Shown: piece after piece, positions 1-11,315 of the stretch
Layout of the letters: each line of letters opens with the position of its first letter
How positions within the stretch are numbered: the stretch's first letter is position 1
Assembly: GCA_958450365.1 (NCBI GenBank)
Contig: CAUEEP010000753.1
Coordinates: forward strand, 863,413 to 927,412
DNA length: 64,000 nucleotides
Direction: 5' to 3'
Source: Mesorhabditis belari
Taxonomy: Eukaryota; Nematoda; Chromadorea; Rhabditida; Rhabditidae
Notes under the pieces: generated by a model
What the model was told of the DNA's origin: nothing
Seen by the model: only the letters and a program-made list of their open reading frames with translations
Database searches by the model: none
Translations under genes and position numbers: made by a program

Positions 1-416
1 AGCCCAGCTGGGATGAGTTGTAGCGCAGCTGGGATCAGCTTACCCAGCTGGGATGAGTTGTAGGCAGCTGGGATCAGCTGAGCCCAGCTGGGATGAGTAG
101 CCCAGCTGGGATCAGCAGCGCAGCTGGGATCAGCTAGCAGCTGGGATCAGCGTACGCAGCTGGGATCAGCTGTAGCCCAGCTGGGATCAGCTGTAGCGCA
201 GCTGGGATCAGCTGTAGCCCAGCTGGGATCAGCTGTAGCGCAGCTGGGATCAGCTGTAGCCCAGCTGGGATCAGCTGTAGCCCAGCTGGGATGAGTTGTA
301 GCCCAGCTGGGATGAGTTGTAGCCCAGCTGGGATGAGTTGTAGCCCAGCTGGGATGAGTTGTAGCCCAGCTGGGATGAGTTGTAGCCCAGCTCACCAAAT
401 GAGCTGGGATGAGTTG
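1..416. repeat. 21-bp minisatellite, CAGCTGGGATCAGCTGTAGCC type
   Basis: About 19 tandem copies of a 21-bp unit built on CAGCTGGGAT, with variants ending in CAGC or GAGTT. The array begins at or before the left edge. Because 21 is a multiple of three it reads open on both strands, but the peptides are only a 7-residue periodicity and are not taken as genes. The right end decays at 390-416. Confidence 0.95.
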
Positions 417-1277
417 ATGAGCTATAGATGATTCGACGCAGAATTTTATGATGATTCCGTATTTTACAATGTTTCCGTATTTTACGATGATTCCGAATCA
501 TTTCTGATACGTTGCACTGATTTTTCATTCGTTTTTTTGCAAAATCATTCTGAATCGAGCTCATTTTCGCCTCTCTTTTATTTAAAGGCTTACGCGCGCA
601 CTGAGCAAAGATTTTTTTATTTTTTGATGCAAAAATTCTCGATAGATGTCATGTAAAAACCCAGTTAGAAATTCAAAACGTTTGTGATAACAGAAACAGA
701 AACAGAAACAGCGGATGTCCTCTGTGAGGTAAAGGAGAATGGCACTCCTAAGTACCCGGGTACTTTCAAGCCAAGGGAATTGTCGGAAAGCTGAGGGGTG
801 CACAGCTCAAACAACGCTCAGTCAAAGCAAAGACTCTAAAAACTCGGAGACCCAGGGCAATTGCTCCCTGAGACGGTGGCGCGTCTTCGTCAGAGCTTGA
901 GGTAAGGATGATTCCTCCAAGATAGCTCGGGTGACCCCCTCCCTCACCGGGGAGTACTTGGGGGATTTGGGGGGGGCTAGTAATAGCCTAGTAAATCAGT
1001 CATTCAGTCATTCCGTCATTCACTCAATTCAGTAAGTGCTAGTGCGACTCGAGTAAAATTTACATGAGTACCGTAAAAAGTATTACTCATTTAAAATTTA
1101 CATGAGTAATACTTTAATAGAAGCCTCGCCTATAGCCTCGCCTCGCATCGCGTAGTCTAAGTTTATCGGAATGGCGTCGACTACTTTTGGAGGGATTTTC
1201 GATGTGATCCGATGGTGTTTGGGACTCGAAACTTTGGCGGTGGTTCTGTGATGGTTTGAGACGCTTTTTGTGCTGAT
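417..1277. other. Non-coding stretch, no gene seen
   Basis: Mostly AT-rich unique sequence. It has a short AACAGA run near 690-710, a G-rich patch at 948-978 with several runs of four or more G, and short CATTCAGT-type direct repeats at 998-1035. The motif ATTCGACGCAGAAT at about 431 also occurs inside the foldback element at 5482-6199. No supported exon. Confidence 0.6.
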
Positions 1278-2097
1278 GAAACGGAGAGTGGGCTTCTATT
1301 GAAGAGTGGGTTTCTATTGGAGTGATGCTTCTATTGGGGAGTGGGTTTCTATTGGAGTGATGCTTCTATTGGGGAGTGGGTTTCTATTGGAGTGATGCTT
1401 CTATTGGGGAGTGGGTTTCTATTGGAGTGATGCTTCTATTGGGGAGTGGGTTTCTATTGGGAGTGATGCTTCTATTGGGGAGTGGGTTTCTATTGGAGTG
1501 ATGCTTCTATTGGGGGAGTGGGTTTCTATTGGAGTGATGCTTCTATTGGGGAGTGGGTTTCTATTGGAGTGATGCTTCTATTGGGGAGTGGGTTTCTATT
1601 GGAGTGATGCTTCTATTGGGGAGTGGGTTTCTATTGGAGTGATGCTTCTATTGGGGAGTGGGTTTCTATTGGAGTGATGCTTCTATTGGGGAGTGGGTTT
1701 CTATTGGAGTGATGCTTCTATTGGAGGGTGGGCTTCTATTGGAGAGTGATGCTTCTATTGGAGAGTGGGCTTCTATTAGAGAGTGTGCTTCTATTGGAGA
1801 GTGATGCTTCTATTAGAGAGTGTGCTTCTATTGGAGAGTGATGCTTCTATTGGAGGGTGGGCTTCCATTGGAGAGTGGGCTTCTATTGGAGAGTGATGCT
1901 TCTATTGGAGGGTGGGCTTCTATTGGAGAGTGGGCTTCTATTGGAGAGTGATGCTTCTATTGGAGGGTGGGCTTCTATTGGAGAGTGATGCTTCTATTGG
2001 AGTGTGATGCTTCTATTGGGGAGTGATGCTTCTATTGGAGAGCGGGCTTCTATTAGAGAGTGTGCTTCTATTGGAGAGTGATGCTTCTATTGGAGGG
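1278..2097. repeat. 35-bp minisatellite of two 17-bp half units
   Basis: Tandem copies alternating GAGTGGGTTTCTATTGG and AGTGATGCTTCTATTGGGG, about 23 composite units. The 1300-1720 part is nearly homogeneous. From about 1720 the half units shuffle (GTGGGC, GTGTGC and GTGATGC forms), showing an older, more diverged end. Confidence 0.95.
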
Positions 2098-2883
2098 CCT
2101 CTAATATTGTGGAAATTCTGTGAAAAATTGACTATCTTTTGGCTATAAACACATAAAATAGTAATCAGAGAGAATTCGATTAAAGAGAATTTAAAAAGGA
2201 CAGAACTTTAAAATGAAATTTTCTATCGAATAAAGGAAATTCAACGTTTTACAAACAAATCAAGATACAAGTAAAATTCGTAGATTGCGAACGGCAATCG
2301 AGAGAGCAAAGAGGCGGAGTTATCATAGCTGCTTCTGGTACAGTCGAATACAGAACTTTAGTGCTGCAAAGACTGTTTGCAGTGCTGCAGTGCAGTGTGC
2401 TTGCAAAGACAATTCTCGTCATAAATCTTTATTCAAATCCCTCTCATGGTCTTGCTGATATGACCCTGATTTTCTCAAAAGGCTTCTTTCGCTTTTTCTC
2501 CTCATTTTCCCATCCATTCCCACCAATACTCACTCGACTTTTCCACATGATTTCCATGGCTGAAAAGTGTGCCTCAGCTCCGGCACGACCGTCTCGCTTC
2601 TCGCCGACCATTGTCGCGATACGACCGCGTCTGAAAAATGGTACAATGAGTGATTCTTTAAGGAAAAGAATCAATACTCATCACTGGTTTTTCCAAACCA
2701 TCAATTTGAATTTGTTGGTTTAAAAGGAAGTAAAAAAAGAAACAAAAAGACTTTTCTGGTGTTCAATAATTACCCGGACTCAATATTTTAAGTGTAACTC
2801 AACACTCAGATCTCCAATCATCTTACGCTTTGTTTTCATAGAGAATTGAAATATTTTTCTATAGAAGATTTGGCTCTTACGTA
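2098..2883. other. Non-coding or undetermined stretch
   Basis: Unique AT-rich sequence. A short stretch at 2545-2645 has coding-like base composition and is open on the minus strand, with an acceptor-like TTTTTCAG. No family was recognised and no partner exon could be joined to it, so it is left as undetermined. Confidence 0.4.
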
Positions 2884-3542
2884 GTTTCCGGGTATTTTGA
2901 AAGAATCTGCGTATTGAAAGAAAAGCCGGGTATTTTGAACGAGTCGCCAACTTTGAAAGCCTGTAACTTCTTCCAGAGTCAATATTTTTGCTAACTTTTT
3001 ATATCATTGAATAGAAGACATTTCAGGCTTTCAAATGATACCAAATAGAGCTTGATTGGACTAAAGAATTTCAAGAAAATCGGGGACAAACCAAGAGACC
3101 GAAGACCGGGTACTCTGAATGAGACGCCGTGATTTAAAGGTTCATAACTTTGTCTAGAGACAATATTTTTGCTAACTTTTTATATCATTGAATAGAGGAC
3201 ATTTGAGGCTTTCAAATGATACCAAATAGAGCTCGATTGGCTTTTTCATTCCCATGAAAACAAGGCGAAACGACACCCGAGTTGGATAGGCCACATTTGG
3301 CTAGGGATGGGCCAGAGTTGGGTCTGATTCTCTTGGACTGGATTTTGCAATCGAGCTCTATTTTGTATCATTTGAAAGCCTGAAATGTCCTCTGTACAAT
3401 GATATAAAAGGTTAGCAAAAATATTGTCTCTAGACAAAGTTATAGGGCTTCAAAGTCTGACGATCCGTTCAAAATACCCAGATTCTTTTAAAATACCCAG
3501 ATTCTTTTAAAGTACTCAGATTCTTTCAAAATACCCGGAAAA
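2884..3542. mobile_element. Foldback (MITE-like) element
   Basis: The ends are inverted copies: TTTCCGGGTATTTTGAAAGA at the left and its reverse complement at 3520-3540. A 105-bp segment (ACAATATTTTTGCTAACTTT and neighbours) occurs at about 2958 and 3133 in direct orientation and again inverted at 3345-3450. The flanks carry TA on both sides, as expected for a Tc1/mariner-type target, but TA is too short to be firm. No transposase is encoded. Confidence 0.6.
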
Positions 3543-3544
3543 TA

Positions 3545-4257
3545 CGCTCTATTTACGGTATTCTTCAACCTAATACATCTTTTAAAGGCATAAAGTGCAT
3601 TCTCAGAGCTTTCTCGTACAAGTTCGCACTTTTAGTAGGGTTCTGATCCTTGTAGCCTTTACAATTGCCGTAATCCGTAATCGTAATCGTAATCGGAAGC
3701 GTAATCGTAATCGGAATCGTAGCGATGTCAGGGTAAAGCAGTTCTGACTATCTTTCAACCCAACAACCCAACATTTACCCTAACTATTTGATCACTTTGA
3801 GGTGATCAATTTGAGTCTGACTCTTGCAGTGTCTACAAGATTCTAGAGTACTCTCGCTGGGTATAATGCGATTCTAGATCAGGGCCACAGGGTCACCCTT
3901 GGACTCTGAGTCTGATAGACTTGATTTGTTTCTATTCTCATGTGATCTTTTATCTCTTACCGTATCCTTTTCCCTCGCCAAACCATCAACGCAAAGAGAA
4001 AGGGGAGACAAATCGTGAAATATGGGACAACCTAAAGAAAGATGATTCTATTTTAGGTTAAATGATTCGATTTCAAGCTAAATGATTTGATTTTAAGTGA
4101 AATCATTCCAATTTTAAGTGAAATGATTGAATTTTTAAATCAATTCTCACATAGCAATGCATATCGATAACCACGTAGAGCATCGGATCAACGAAATTCG
4201 TCTTATTTGCCTAAAAATGGCATGCATTAGAAGAAGAGAAGGGGATGCTAGAAAGAC
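3545..4257. other. Non-coding stretch with short repeats
   Basis: Holds a 6-bp CGTAAT array at about 3668-3722 and four diverged copies of an AAATGATTNNATTTTAAGTG unit at 4040-4130. No exon was recognised. Confidence 0.6.
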
Positions 4258-5073
4258 GGTGTTTCTGATCGTTTCTACTAGTCTCTAATCGTTTCTAATA
4301 GTCTCTAATAGTTTCTGATCGTTTCTCATCGTTTCTAATGGTTTCTAATCGTTTCTAATAGTTTCTGATCGTTTCTGATCGTTTCTAATCGTTTCTAATC
4401 GTTTCTAATCGTTTCTAATAGTTTCTCATCGTTTCTCATCGTTTCTAATGGTTTCTAATCGTTTCTGATCGTTTCTGATCGTCTCTACTAGTTTCTGATA
4501 GTTTCTAATCGTTTCTAATCGTTTCTAATCGTTTCTAATCGTTTCTGATCGTTTCTAATCGTTTCTAATTGTTTCTAATAGTTTCTAAAGGTTTCTAATC
4601 GTATCTAATCGTTCTAATCGTTTCTAATCGTTTCTGATCGTTTCTACTAGTTTCTGATAGTTTCTAATCGTATCTAATCGTTTCTAATCGTTTCTAATCG
4701 TTTCTGATCGTTTCTACTAGTTTCTGATAGTTTCTAATCGTATCTAATCGTTTCTAATCGTTTCTAATCGTTTCTGATCGTTTCTACTAGTTTCTGATAG
4801 TTTCTAATCGTATCTAATCGTTTCTAATCGTTTCTAATCGTTTCTGATCGTTTCTACTAGTTTCTGATAGTTTCTAATCGTTTCTAATCGTTTCTAATTG
4901 TTTCTGATCGTTTCTAATCGTTTCTAATAGTTTCTAATCGTTTCTAATCATTTCTGATCGTTTCTAATTGTTTCAGATCGTTCTAATCGTTTCTAATAGT
5001 TTCTAATCGTTTCTAATAGTTTCTAATAGTTTCTAATCGTTTCTAATCGTTTCTAATCGTTCTAATCCTTTCT
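4258..5073. repeat. 10-bp minisatellite with 70-bp higher-order unit
   Basis: About 80 copies of GTTTCTAATC with single-base variants. Between about 4630 and 4880 the variants recur in a fixed order every 70 bp (CTACTA, CTGATA, then GTATCTAATC), four times, so blocks of seven units were amplified together. Confidence 0.95.
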
Positions 5074-5479
5074 AGCGCATTCTTTGAAGTGCTTTTTTGC
5101 TCTAGAGCAAACGCGTGCCATTTAGTGCACTGATTTCTTTCATTTTCTTACAAAATCAAAGCGAATTCTGAGAAGAAAAAGGCAGAAATTGTAGAAATTG
5201 TAGAAAATGACAGAAACTTACAGAAACTTACAGAAACGATCTTTCTTTCGTGAGCTTTGCTTTCAGGTGAGCTTTTCTTTTTCTAAAATAAACGAAAACC
5301 TGTACGATAACGGTAGAAAGAGTGTAAAATAGAAAAACAAGAAAATGAGCAATGACAATCGGTGAAAGAAGGACGATGACTTGAAGATTCTCTTCGACTT
5401 GGAAACGAAATCTCAGCTCGAATGATTTTCTGGAAAAAGAAAATAAAGATTTTAAAGTAAAACAAGTGAAATATAAATA
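5074..5479. other. Non-coding stretch
   Basis: AT-rich sequence with a short GAAACTTACA repeat near 5210-5235. No gene signal. Confidence 0.5.
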
Positions 5480-5501
5480 TATGTCGTAATCGATTAGGAA
5501 T

Positions 5502-5626
5502 GAGTGGGTCTAGGAGCGTCCAATCATCAAGTATTTGGTCTAAGAGCGTCCAATCATCAAGTATTTGGTCTAGGAGCGTCCAACCATCAAGTATTTGGTC
5601 TAGGAGCGTCCAACCATCAAGTATTT
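5502..5626. repeat. 30-bp array in left arm of element A
   Basis: Four copies of a 30-bp unit containing GGAGCGTCCAATCATCAAGT. The same unit is present inverted in the right arm. Confidence 0.9.
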
Positions 5627-5819
5627 GGTATCATTCGACGCAGAATCATTGATAATTATGTTAAATTTTTGAAATTAGAAAGATTGGATAAAAATAGAAA
5701 ATTTTACGGCCCTTCAAAGTTCACTCTCAAACAAATCGCTCTAGTTTCTTTTCTTTTTATCCAATCTTTCTAATTTCAAAAATTTAACATAATTATCAAT
5801 GATTCTGCGTAGAATGATA

Positions 5820-6152
5820 CTAAATACTTGATGGTTGGACGCTCTTAGACCAAATACTTGATGATTGGACGCTCCTAGACCAAATACTTGATGATTGGAC
5901 GCTCCTAGACCAAATACTTGATGATTGGACGCTCTTAGACCAAATACTTGATGATTGGACGCTCCTAGACCAAATACTTGATGATTGGACGCTCCTAGAC
6001 CAAATACTTGATGATTGGACGCTCCTAGACCAAATACTTGATGATTGGACGCTCCTAGACCAAATACTTGATGGTTGGACGCTCCTAGACCAAATACTTG
6101 ATGATTGGACGCTCCTAGACCAAATACTTGATGATTGGACGCTCCTAGACCC
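5820..6152. repeat. 30-bp array in right arm of element A
   Basis: Eleven copies of the 30-bp unit, in inverted orientation to the four copies in the left arm. Single-base variants (GATTGG or GGTTGG, TCCTAG or TCTTAG) distinguish units. The copy-number difference between arms means expansion or loss after the arms formed. Confidence 0.9.
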
Positions 6153-6201
6153 ACTCATTCCACTCATTAATCGGCTGAATTTCATAATCGGCTACGACAT
6201 A

Positions 6202-7255
6202 TTTAAATGCACTTACTTTTGTAGCATTAATTTATTGTAGAAATATAAACTGAGAAAAATCCCAACAGCTAACACGTCCAAAATCATTAAAAAATAAAAG
6301 AAATACGTGAAATGTTGTGCTGAAAAGTGAAGGCTTTTAAGTTAGAATTGAGTTATTTATGAAATGAATGAAATAAACAAGAATGTTTCCCTTTTTTCTT
6401 CCCCTTTCTTCCCCTTTCTTCCCCTTTCTTCCTCTCTTTCTCCCTTTCTTTCTCTTCCTCTTTCTCTAAACGTAAGCCAAAGTTCAATTTCATTTCGGTG
6501 GATCGAGTTTTGATGAAATGAAACTTCTTTACCCGAGCTCTTCGTCGACGCTCCGCAATTCACTTGCATCTCCGAGAAATCCTCATTTTGAAACGTCCAA
6601 AAAGTGAGGAGAAATGTGGCGAGAAACTGGACAAATTTATCAATTAGCTCCTTTACTTTACTCTATTCTTAAAGAGTTGAGACTCTAACTCGAGACTCTA
6701 ACTCGAGAACTTGATGTACTCGTTTATTGGCACTTCTCAAGTTCTCCTATTTTCCCGAGTTGGTCCTTTAGCCAGAGATTGGCCAGAGCCCATTGGCCAT
6801 TTTCAGAACCTAAAATTAACGTCGAAAATAATGCGTCAAGTCGACTAAGCCGCAATTATTTTCATGTGATCGTCTAGAAAGTGAAAATAGCGTGAAAATA
6901 GCTTTTTTTGGGTAATAACCGGTTAGAATTTGTTGTTTTCTTGATCACAAATTTCTTAGAGAACTTTATAATAGAAATTTGTGAACAAGAAAACGAATAA
7001 AAGAAGCTTTTGAAGAAGAACTTCTAATCTTTTCTTGGAAATCCCCTTCACTTTTTTGATTACCGTCATTGAAACAAGTCCTTTTGCCGTGAACTCCAAT
7101 CGAGAGTCGCGCATTTTCGGGAAAATTGACGCGATGCAACGATCGATCGCACACGAGAACCAACACAAAACGAGACCCGCTAAAAGTACAAGAGATTTGT
7201 TGGCTAGAGAAAAGAGAGAAAGACGGTTTGCAAGTTTTGTAGAAGTATTGGAATC
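6202..7255. other. Mostly non-coding; two isolated candidate minus-strand exons
   Basis: Two stretches look coding-like on the minus strand. The first, about 7042-7177, lies between TTTTAG and a GGTAATC donor and reads ...RLSIGVHGKRTC.... The second, about 6542-6600, ends at a GGTAAAG donor. The first faintly resembles the region before the conserved GR-C of Wnt proteins, but the neighbouring Wnt cysteine motifs were not found. Product unknown. A C/T-rich run lies at 6390-6465. Confidence 0.25.
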
Positions 7256-7597
7256 ATATTAGATCAAAATAGGAACCGTATTGGAACCGTATTGGAGCCT
7301 TATTGGAACCGCATTGGAACCGTATTGGAGCCTTATTGGAACCGTATTGGAACCGTCTTGGAACCGTATTGGAACCGTATTGGAACCGCATTGGAACCGC
7401 ATTGGAACCGTATTGGAACCGCATTAGATCAAAATAGGAACCGCATTGCAACCGTATTGGAACCGTATTAGATCAAAATAGGAACCGTATTGGAACCATA
7501 TTGAAACCATATTGAAACCATATTGGAACCATATTGAAACCATATTGGAACCATATTGAAACCATATTGAAACCATATTGGAACCATATTCCCTTTT
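7256..7597. repeat. 11-bp minisatellite GGAACCGTATT
   Basis: About 30 copies with GGAGCCTTATT and GGAACCGCATT variants. The right third changes to CCATATTGAAA. TTAGATCAAAATAGGAACC interrupts it three times. Confidence 0.9.
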
Positions 7598-7605
7598 TCA
7601 AGATT

Positions 7606-7722
7606 CTACTTTGTACAAAGCAAAATTCAAGATTGTACTTTGTACAAAGCAGAATTCAAGATTGTTCTTTGTACAAAGTAGGATTCAAGATTGTACTTTG
7701 CATCCAAGTTGTCCAAGATTAT
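7606..7722. repeat. 29-bp array around CTTTGTACAAAG palindrome
   Basis: Four copies of a unit of the form CAAGATTGTACTTTGTACAA followed by AGCAGAATT. Each contains the 12-bp palindrome CTTTGTACAAAG. Confidence 0.85.
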
Positions 7723-8447
7723 CTAAGTTATCCAAGATTCTACTGTGCAACTCTTTCCATTTAGAACACTGGAATCTCATTGGCAAGCCAGATGAAGATG
7801 GGGAAAGATGGAGTTCCAGATGGAGAAAGTTTACGTTTGTAGAAGTGCATCAGAAAGAATGCTTTTGAAAAATGGACTGAGGCTTTGTATTGAGATGGAC
7901 AAGCTTTAGATAGAGATGGACAAGCTTTGGATAGAGATGGACAAGCTTTGGATAGAGATGGACTGGAGCTTACCTATCGAAAAGGCGAACGGGATACGAA
8001 AGAGGCAACAAAATGATGATGGAAGAAGAATCGAACAATCGTTTCGAGTTGAGAAGATTTGATCGCGAATCAAATGGAATAACTGAATAACATTAACATA
8101 ATAACATTAACATAACAACTGAATAACTATTTGTATTGCAATAATCATTGATATTACCTGAAAACTCCCCAAAACGATCGAGTGAAGAAAAGTGAAGAAA
8201 AATAGAGTGTAGAGTTGAACCTGGAAAGGAGTTTGGGGTTTACAGATCTTGAAAACTCTTGCTAGATCTTGCTCTTGCTAGATCTCTCTTTGTTTAAGCT
8301 GTGGACTGTCTACATCGAGTATGTGTTTCAAGTATTGGCTGGACGATGGCTGGACGATGCTGGCTAAGGAGAACTTTATTTTAAGGCTCTAGTCTAGAAA
8401 ATGATGAAAGGCAAGTGAAAGGCAAGTGAAGTAAGTCTAAAGTCTAA
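7723..8447. other. Non-coding stretch with small arrays
   Basis: Contains three to four copies of GATAGAGATGGACAAGCTTT at 7888-7960 and ATAACATTAACATA repeats at about 8085-8115. No exon supported. Confidence 0.5.
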
Positions 8448-9166
8448 AGTGAAATCAAGCAAGCTAGGCTTGCCAAGCTAGCTGGGTCAAGCTAGGTCAA
8501 GGCTTGCCAAGCTAGCTAGGTCAAGCTAGGTCCAGCTAGGTCAAGGCTTGCCAAGCTAGCTAGGTCAAGCTAGGTCAAGGCTTGCCAAGCTAGCTAGGTC
8601 AAGCTAGGTCAAGGCTTGCCAAGCTAGCTGGGTCAAGCTAGGTCAAGGCTTGCCAAGCTAGCTAGGTCAAGCTAGGTCAAGGCTTGCCAAGCTAGCTAGG
8701 TCCAGCTAGGTCAAGGCTTGCCAAGCTAGCTAGGTCAAGCTAGGTCAAGGCTTGCCAAGCTAGCTAGGTCCAGCTAGGTCAAGGCTTGCCAAGCTAGCAG
8801 GTCAAGCTAGGTCAAGGCTTGCCAAGCAGCTAGGTCCAGCTAGGTCAAGGCTTGCCAAGCTAGCTAGGTCAAGCTAGGTCAAGGCTTGCCAAGCTAGCTA
8901 GGTCCAGCTAGGTCAAGGCTTGCCAAGCTAGCTAGGTCAAGCTAGGTCAAGGCTTGCCAAGCTAACTAGGTCAAGCTAGGTCAAGGCTTGCCAAGCTAGC
9001 TAGGTCCAGCTAGGTCAAGGCTTGCCAAGCTAACTAGGTCAAGCTAGGTCAAGGCTTGCCAAGCTAGCTAGGTCCAGCTAGGTCAAGGCTTGCCAAGCTA
9101 GCTAGGTCCAGCTAGGTCAAGGCTTGCCAAGCTAGCTAGGTCAAGCTAGGTCAAGGCTTGCCTGGA
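8448..9166. repeat. 34-bp minisatellite
   Basis: About 20 copies of TAGCTAGGTCAAGCTAGGTC followed by AAGGCTTGCCAAGC. AAGC/CAGC variants alternate in blocks. Ends abruptly at GGCTTGCCTGGAATTAACTC. Confidence 0.95.
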
Positions 9167-9340
9167 ATTAACTCGAGTTCCCTGAAAGACTCTTACTCTT
9201 ATTTTCGATCTTTGTTCTCTTATCTTTGTTCATTTTCTTTATATATTAAAATCTAGAAGAGGAAATGAAAAGAAAGAAATTATATTAGTAATAGTTTTGT
9301 TAAAATCAAAAAAACTGGCTTTCACAGGTTTTCCCTAAGA

Positions 9341-9812
9341 ACCGCGAAAGCAGTCAACTTTGACGACGTTTTTCTCTATGTTCTTACAGGTGACTATCCC
9401 AAACAAATTGCACTTTTCTCTAGTCAAATTTCATGAGGATTCCAATAAAACTAACTGCTAGTCGATCCAATGCTTGCACATCGAGATATAAGCAGTCAAA
9501 GTTGACCGGCTTCTTCTAAGCACCGCGAAAGCAGTCAACTTTGACGACGTTTTTCCCTATGTTCTTACAGGCGACTATCCCAAACAAATTGCACTTTTCT
9601 CTAGCCAAATTCATGAGGATTCTAATAAAACCAACTGCTAGTCGATCCAATGCTTGCACATCGAGATATAAGCAGTCAAAGTTGACCGGCTTCCTCTATG
9701 AACCTTCTAAGCTCCTGTAAAGTGTTCCCAGAAGCCGGTCAACTTTGACGATGTTTTTCTCTATGTTCTTACAGGTAAATATCCCAAAAAATTGCACTTT
9801 TCTCTAGCTCTT
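9341..9812. repeat. Three copies of a ~181-204-bp repeat
   Basis: The core GCAGTCAACTTTGACGACGT followed by TTTTCTCTATGTTCTTACAGG occurs at about 9351, 9532 and 9736. The first two copies are close to full length. The third is truncated and altered. This is a long-period satellite-like unit, unlike the short minisatellites around it. Confidence 0.85.
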
Positions 9813-10210
9813 TTCTAAACTCTTGTAAAGTGTTCCCAGAAAGGATTCAAGTGTTTCATCGATTTCTTTTGTACCCAAAAAACCACCTGTACTCAATTTT
9901 TTGCAATTTTTTATGCAAAAACCGATATTTTTAAACAGTTTCGGTTCAAAGGAGACAAAAGTTTCTTGAGAAAAAAAATTTTGGTCACAATTTTGGTTCA
10001 CAATTTTGGTTTTCACTGAACTTTCAAATGACCCCTGGGGAATTTGGGGCTCTTTTTTGGAAAAAGTGTGCTTTGTGTTAGATGATTCGATAATTAGATA
10101 GATTGAGGTCATTTCTGCCCAAAGAGCATTTTGTTTTAATGAAGTTTATGCCTAAAATGACAGCATCCAAGTTTCCGAGATCAAAGAGATCAAGTAGAGA
10201 TCGAGTAGAG
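9813..10210. other. Non-coding stretch
   Basis: AT-rich. A segment at 10160-10215 (AGAGATCGAGTAGAGAAACC region) recurs at 10655-10705, giving a diverged direct repeat on either side of the 12-bp array. No gene recognised. Confidence 0.45.
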
Positions 10211-10470
10211 AAACCTTCAAAAGCTAAAGCAGAAGCTACAGCAGAAGCTACAGCAGAAGCTACAGCAGAAGCTACAGCAGAAGCTACAACAGAAGCTAAA
10301 GCGGCTACAGGAAGCAAAGCAGCAAGCAAGCAGAAGCTCAAGAACAAACACAGAAGCAAAGCAGAAGCTAAGCTAAGCAGAAGCTCAAAAGCGAGCCAAC
10401 AGAGCTAAAGCAGAAGCTAAAGCAGAAGCTAAAGCAGAAGCTAAAGCAGAAGCTACAGCAGAAGCTACAG
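10211..10470. repeat. 12-bp array AGAAGCTACAGC
   Basis: Two blocks (about 10220-10300 and 10395-10470) of AGAAGCTACAGC or AGAAGCTAAAGC, joined by a diverged AAGCAGAAGC segment. Confidence 0.85.
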
Positions 10471-10920
10471 CACTCTGTGATTACTATTACATTATTGCAC
10501 GAGTAATGCTCCTTTCCTCTATCCCCTACAAGGATCTTGATGCTGTCGAGGAGCCCGTAGTGCCCAACATCTTCTAAATACCAATTTGCAAGGCTCTTCA
10601 ATTGCTACTGCTAATTTGTTAGCTGATAGATTTCTATTATCATGATAGTATCCAAGTTCCCGAGCCGAGATCACGTAGAGATCGAGTAGAGAAGCCTTCA
10701 AAACAACCTACAGCACTCTATGACCTACAGTACTCTATTAATATTATTCTATTGCACAATGAAAGCCATTTTCTCAGCCATTTTCTTAGCCATTTTCTTA
10801 GCCATTCTCAGCCATCTTAGCCATATTTTCCCACCAAGAAAGCTAAAATTTCTCTTAAAAACATTAGAATATATAGTTGTGTTATTTAAAATAATAAATG
10901 CGAAAAATGATGGTTAGTTG

Positions 10921-10995
10921 ACCCGCCCGGGGATCGAACCCGGATCGTATGGGTGATAGAAAAGCATGCTCCCCACTGGCCCAGGCCGACCACAT
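10921..10995 (-). tRNA. tRNA-like element (probable pseudogene)
   Basis: On the minus strand a pol III A-box-like TGGGCCAGTGGG is followed by TTTCTATC and a B box GGTTCGATCCC. The T arm CCGGG/CCCGG is perfect with a TTCGATC loop. The acceptor and anticodon stems do not pair, so a functional tRNA is unlikely. Related in sequence to the copies at 11112 and 27694. Confidence 0.45.
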
Positions 10996-11111
10996 CACTC
11001 GACTAAAAAAAACTAGAAAAACCCACTTGGCGAGTTTTTGATTGGTTACAATCTCTCCAAACTCTTTATCGAGACAACTTTCTCTAGAAGTTTTAAAGCC
11101 CGCCACATAGT

Positions 11112-11183
11112 CTCCGTGGCGCAGTCGGGAGCACGCGTTTCTACAGCCCAGAGGGTCCGGGTTCGACCCTCCTTGGTGCCGCT
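11112..11183 (+). tRNA. tRNA-like element (probable pseudogene)
   Basis: A box TGGCGCAGTCGG and B box GGTTCGACCC are correctly spaced. The middle reads GTTTCTACAGCCCA (TCT in anticodon position). Acceptor and anticodon stems are not complementary. Most like the element at 27694, so this looks like a family derived from one tRNA rather than independent decay. Confidence 0.45.
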
Positions 11184-11223
11184 CAACTTTGATTTTTTCA
11201 TTTTTATTTTAAATGCTAAAACT

Positions 11224-11315
11224 ACTATCAACTGTAGCTCTTAATCGTCTGTAACTATCAACTGTAGCTCTTAATCGTCTGTAACTATCAACTGTAGCTC
11301 TTAATCAGCTGTCTT
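11224..11315. repeat. 30-bp repeat, three copies
   Basis: CTATCAACTGTAGCTCTTAA followed by TCGTCTGTAA, three times. It lies 40 bp downstream of the tRNA-like element. Confidence 0.9.

Larger units (their letters stand above)
5482..6199. mobile_element. Tc1/mariner-like foldback element A
   Basis: Both arms end in inverted TGTCGTA...CCGATTA sequence and the element is flanked by TA. The right-end consensus, TGTCGTAGCCGATTATGAAA followed by TTCAGCC, matches the ends of the element at 16779-17475, so the two are one family. The left end has an internal deletion relative to the right. Each arm carries a 30-bp tandem array, and the arms pair through a central segment (ATTTTTGAAATTAGAAAGAT and its complement at 5665-5790). 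No transposase, so non-autonomous. Confidence 0.8.

Noticed and set aside
1278..2097. CRISPR-like regular repeats
   Set aside because: No unique spacers; the units are contiguous, and the genome is eukaryotic.
10921..11183. Functional tRNA-Arg(TCT) or tRNA-Glu genes
   Set aside because: A and B boxes are good, but acceptor and anticodon stems do not pair.
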